Below are positions 5,389 to 6,671 of a stretch of 6,671 bases of DNA, one piece after another. The stretch is from NCBI GenBank assembly GCA_013816225.1, contig JACDEQ010000119.1, forward strand, positions 1 to 6,671, read 5' to 3'. The stretch comes from Armatimonadota bacterium (GTDB lineage: Bacteria > Armatimonadota > Fimbriimonadia > Fimbriimonadales > ATM1). A program made the position numbers and the translations under genes. Each line of letters starts with the position of its first letter. Position 1 is the stretch's first letter. Below the pieces are notes generated by a model, which searched no databases, was not told where the DNA came from, and saw only the letters and a list, made by a program, of their open reading frames with translations.

Positions 5389-6671
5389 ACTTGAAGTCGA
5401 AAGCCTGGCCGGTGAGCTAAAAGCCCTGCCCTCGCAGGTGACGCATGTGCTCGCCGAACTGGGGGCATTCACCGACAATGGCTCCGTAGATCTCGACGCG
5501 GACTATCTAGACGTGGTCAAGGAAGCGGTCCAAGAAATGGTCGAGGCCAAGCAGGTCGCCCTCGCTCCCGGCGCAACGCCCCGCGACATCGCAGCGGCGA
5601 TCGGCGTAGCGCAGCCGGAGGTCCAAAAAGCTCTCATTTCGTCGGGCACTTTCGCCACCCTTGCCACTTCGCTTGCCCCGGATGTGGCGGAAAGGGTAAC
5701 TGGCAAGTTCGGCTACAAGGTCAAGTGGGCCGAGCCCGCGAAGCCGAAGGTGGCCGAAGAGGCGCCCAAGCGGAAGAAGCCCGGCAGCGGAGAGCAGCTC
5801 AGGCCGCCGGTGGTCACGATTCTCGGCCACGTCGACCACGGCAAGACCAGTCTGCTCGACTATATCCGCAAAGCCAAGGTAGTCGACAAAGAATTCGGTG
5901 GCATCACCCAGCACATCGGCGCATACCAGGTGCAGGTAGAGGACCAGAAGATCACCTTCCTCGACACGCCGGGCCACGAAGCGTTCACCGCGATGCGAGC
6001 GCGCGGAGCGCAGGTCACCGATATAGCCGTTCTCGTTGTGGCCGCCGACGACGGTATCATGCCGCAGACGGTGGAGGCGATAAATCACGCCAAGAACGCG
6101 GACGTGCCAATTCTCGTCGCCGTCAACAAAATCGACAAGGAGGACGCTAACCCTACGCGCGTCAAACAGCAATTAGTGCAGAACGGATTGGTGGCGGCTG
6201 ACTTCGGGGGAGACACCGAGATTGCCGAGGTTTCGGCAAAGACCGGAGAGGGCATCGACGACCTGCTCGAGCTGATTACCCTCCAGGCAGGCGTCATGGA
6301 ACTCAAGGCCGATCCGGGCGGCGATGTCGAGGGTGTGGTTATCGAGGCTAAAGTCGACAAGGGCAGAGGCCCGGTCGCCACTGTGCTCGTGCACACCGGC
6401 ACCCTCAAGCAGGGCGACGCCGTCCTCGTGGGCAGTTCCTACGGCAGGCTAAAAGCCATGTTCGATTTCGCCGGCAAGCCTATGAAGGAAGCCGGGCCGA
6501 GCACTCCCGTCGAAATCCTCGGGCTCGACCAGGTACCCATGGCGGGCGACAAAGTGCGCGTGGTTATCGACGAGAAGGAGGCCCGGTCGCAGGCCGAAGA
6601 TATACGCCAAGACGTCCGGTCCGAAGAGTTTTCCGACAAGATCGCGAAAGTAACTCTGGCTGATCTGCAGG
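5381..6671 (+). CDS. infB: Translation initiation factor IF-2, N-terminal 430 codons (runs off the window)
   Basis: IF2 is the GTPase that brings initiator tRNA to the 30S subunit and promotes 70S joining. The visible product starts MPKLEVESLAGELKALPSQV. It has two small IF2_N-like modules: residues about 1-55, and a clearer one at about 64-117 (GATPRDIAAAIGVAQPEVQK onward to FGYKVKW). A short charged linker with KRKK follows. The G domain motifs are G1 GHVDHGKT (149-156), G2 GGITQHIGAY (173-182), G3 DTPG (195-198), G4 NKID (249-252) and G5 SAK (285-287). Domain II follows from about residue 316 (EGVVIEAKVDKGRGPVATVL). The linker before the G domain is short, giving a compact IF2 compared with enteric or actinobacterial forms. 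The ATG overlaps the ylxR stop (ATGCCTAA). GGAG at 5361-5364 is too far away to be an ideal Shine-Dalgarno, so coupling to ylxR is likely. The C-terminal IF2 domains lie beyond the edge. Confidence 0.97.
   Translation, partial: MPKLEVESLAGELKALPSQVTHVLAELGAFTDNGSVDLDADYLDVVKEAVQEMVEAKQVALAPGATPRDIAAAIGVAQPEVQKALISSGTFATLATSLAPDVAERVTGKFGYKVKWAEPAKPKVAEEAPKRKKPGSGEQLRPPVVTILGHVDHGKTSLLDYIRKAKVVDKEFGGITQHIGAYQVQVEDQKITFLDTPGHEAFTAMRARGAQVTDIAVLVVAADDGIMPQTVEAINHAKNADVPILVAVNKIDKEDANPTRVKQQLVQNGLVAADFGGDTEIAEVSAKTGEGIDDLLELITLQAGVMELKADPGGDVEGVVIEAKVDKGRGPVATVLVHTGTLKQGDAVLVGSSYGRLKAMFDFAGKPMKEAGPSTPVEILGLDQVPMAGDKVRVVIDEKEARSQAEDIRQDVRSEEFSDKIAKVTLADLQ

Noticed and set aside
5725..6150. Plus-strand 141-residue open frame within infB
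   Set aside because: It is a shifted-frame shadow of the IF2 G domain, rich in Arg/Gly/Ala, with no recognisable motif.
5507..6172. Long minus-strand open frame opposite infB
   Set aside because: It lies entirely antisense to the IF2 coding region with all G motifs intact; the composition (Arg/Leu/Val/Asp-rich) is what the opposite strand of a GC-rich gene gives.

Overview
The window looks like a chromosomal segment from a moderately GC-rich diderm bacterium. The clues are a PEP-CTERM surface protein, a lipobox lipoprotein with Asp at +2, and a nusA-ylxR-infB cluster. This combination would fit Armatimonadota (Fimbriimonadia-like) or another environmental phylum with PEP-CTERM sorting. The placement is an inference from gene content, not from a database match.

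Layout. Positions 1-4014 are read leftward (minus strand) and 4066-6671 rightward. From right to left the minus strand carries: a galactose/glyoxal-oxidase-like copper-radical protein with a missing N-terminus (2665-4014); a PEP-CTERM protein with a probable lectin-like fold (1950-2654); a receiver-ANTAR antitermination regulator (1325-1903); a BMP-family substrate-binding lipoprotein (330-1328); and the start of its ABC ATPase (1-328, running off the window). Spacing is tight (10 bp, 46 bp, a 4-base overlap, 1 bp), so these may form one transcript. They are more naturally two modules: a surface oxidase/lectin pair, and an uptake transporter with its own regulator.

The plus strand holds nusA (4066-5139), ylxR (5143-5388) and a partial infB (5381-6671). 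These are a transcription elongation/antitermination factor, a small RNA-associated protein and translation initiation factor IF2. The genes are 3 nt apart or overlap by 8 nt, so they should be translated in step. rimP, often found just before nusA, is absent, and so is ylxQ, often found between ylxR and infB.

The junction at about 3935-4065 is the most interesting part. It contains a candidate promoter for the nusA operon, a strong intrinsic-terminator hairpin lying before the nusA start codon (a likely attenuator), and the abnormal start of the oxidase gene on the other strand. No RNA genes, CRISPR arrays, insertion sequences or origins were seen. There is no gene-free stretch longer than about 60 bp if the oxidase start at 4014 is accepted, or about 150 bp if the internal ATG at 3915 is used.
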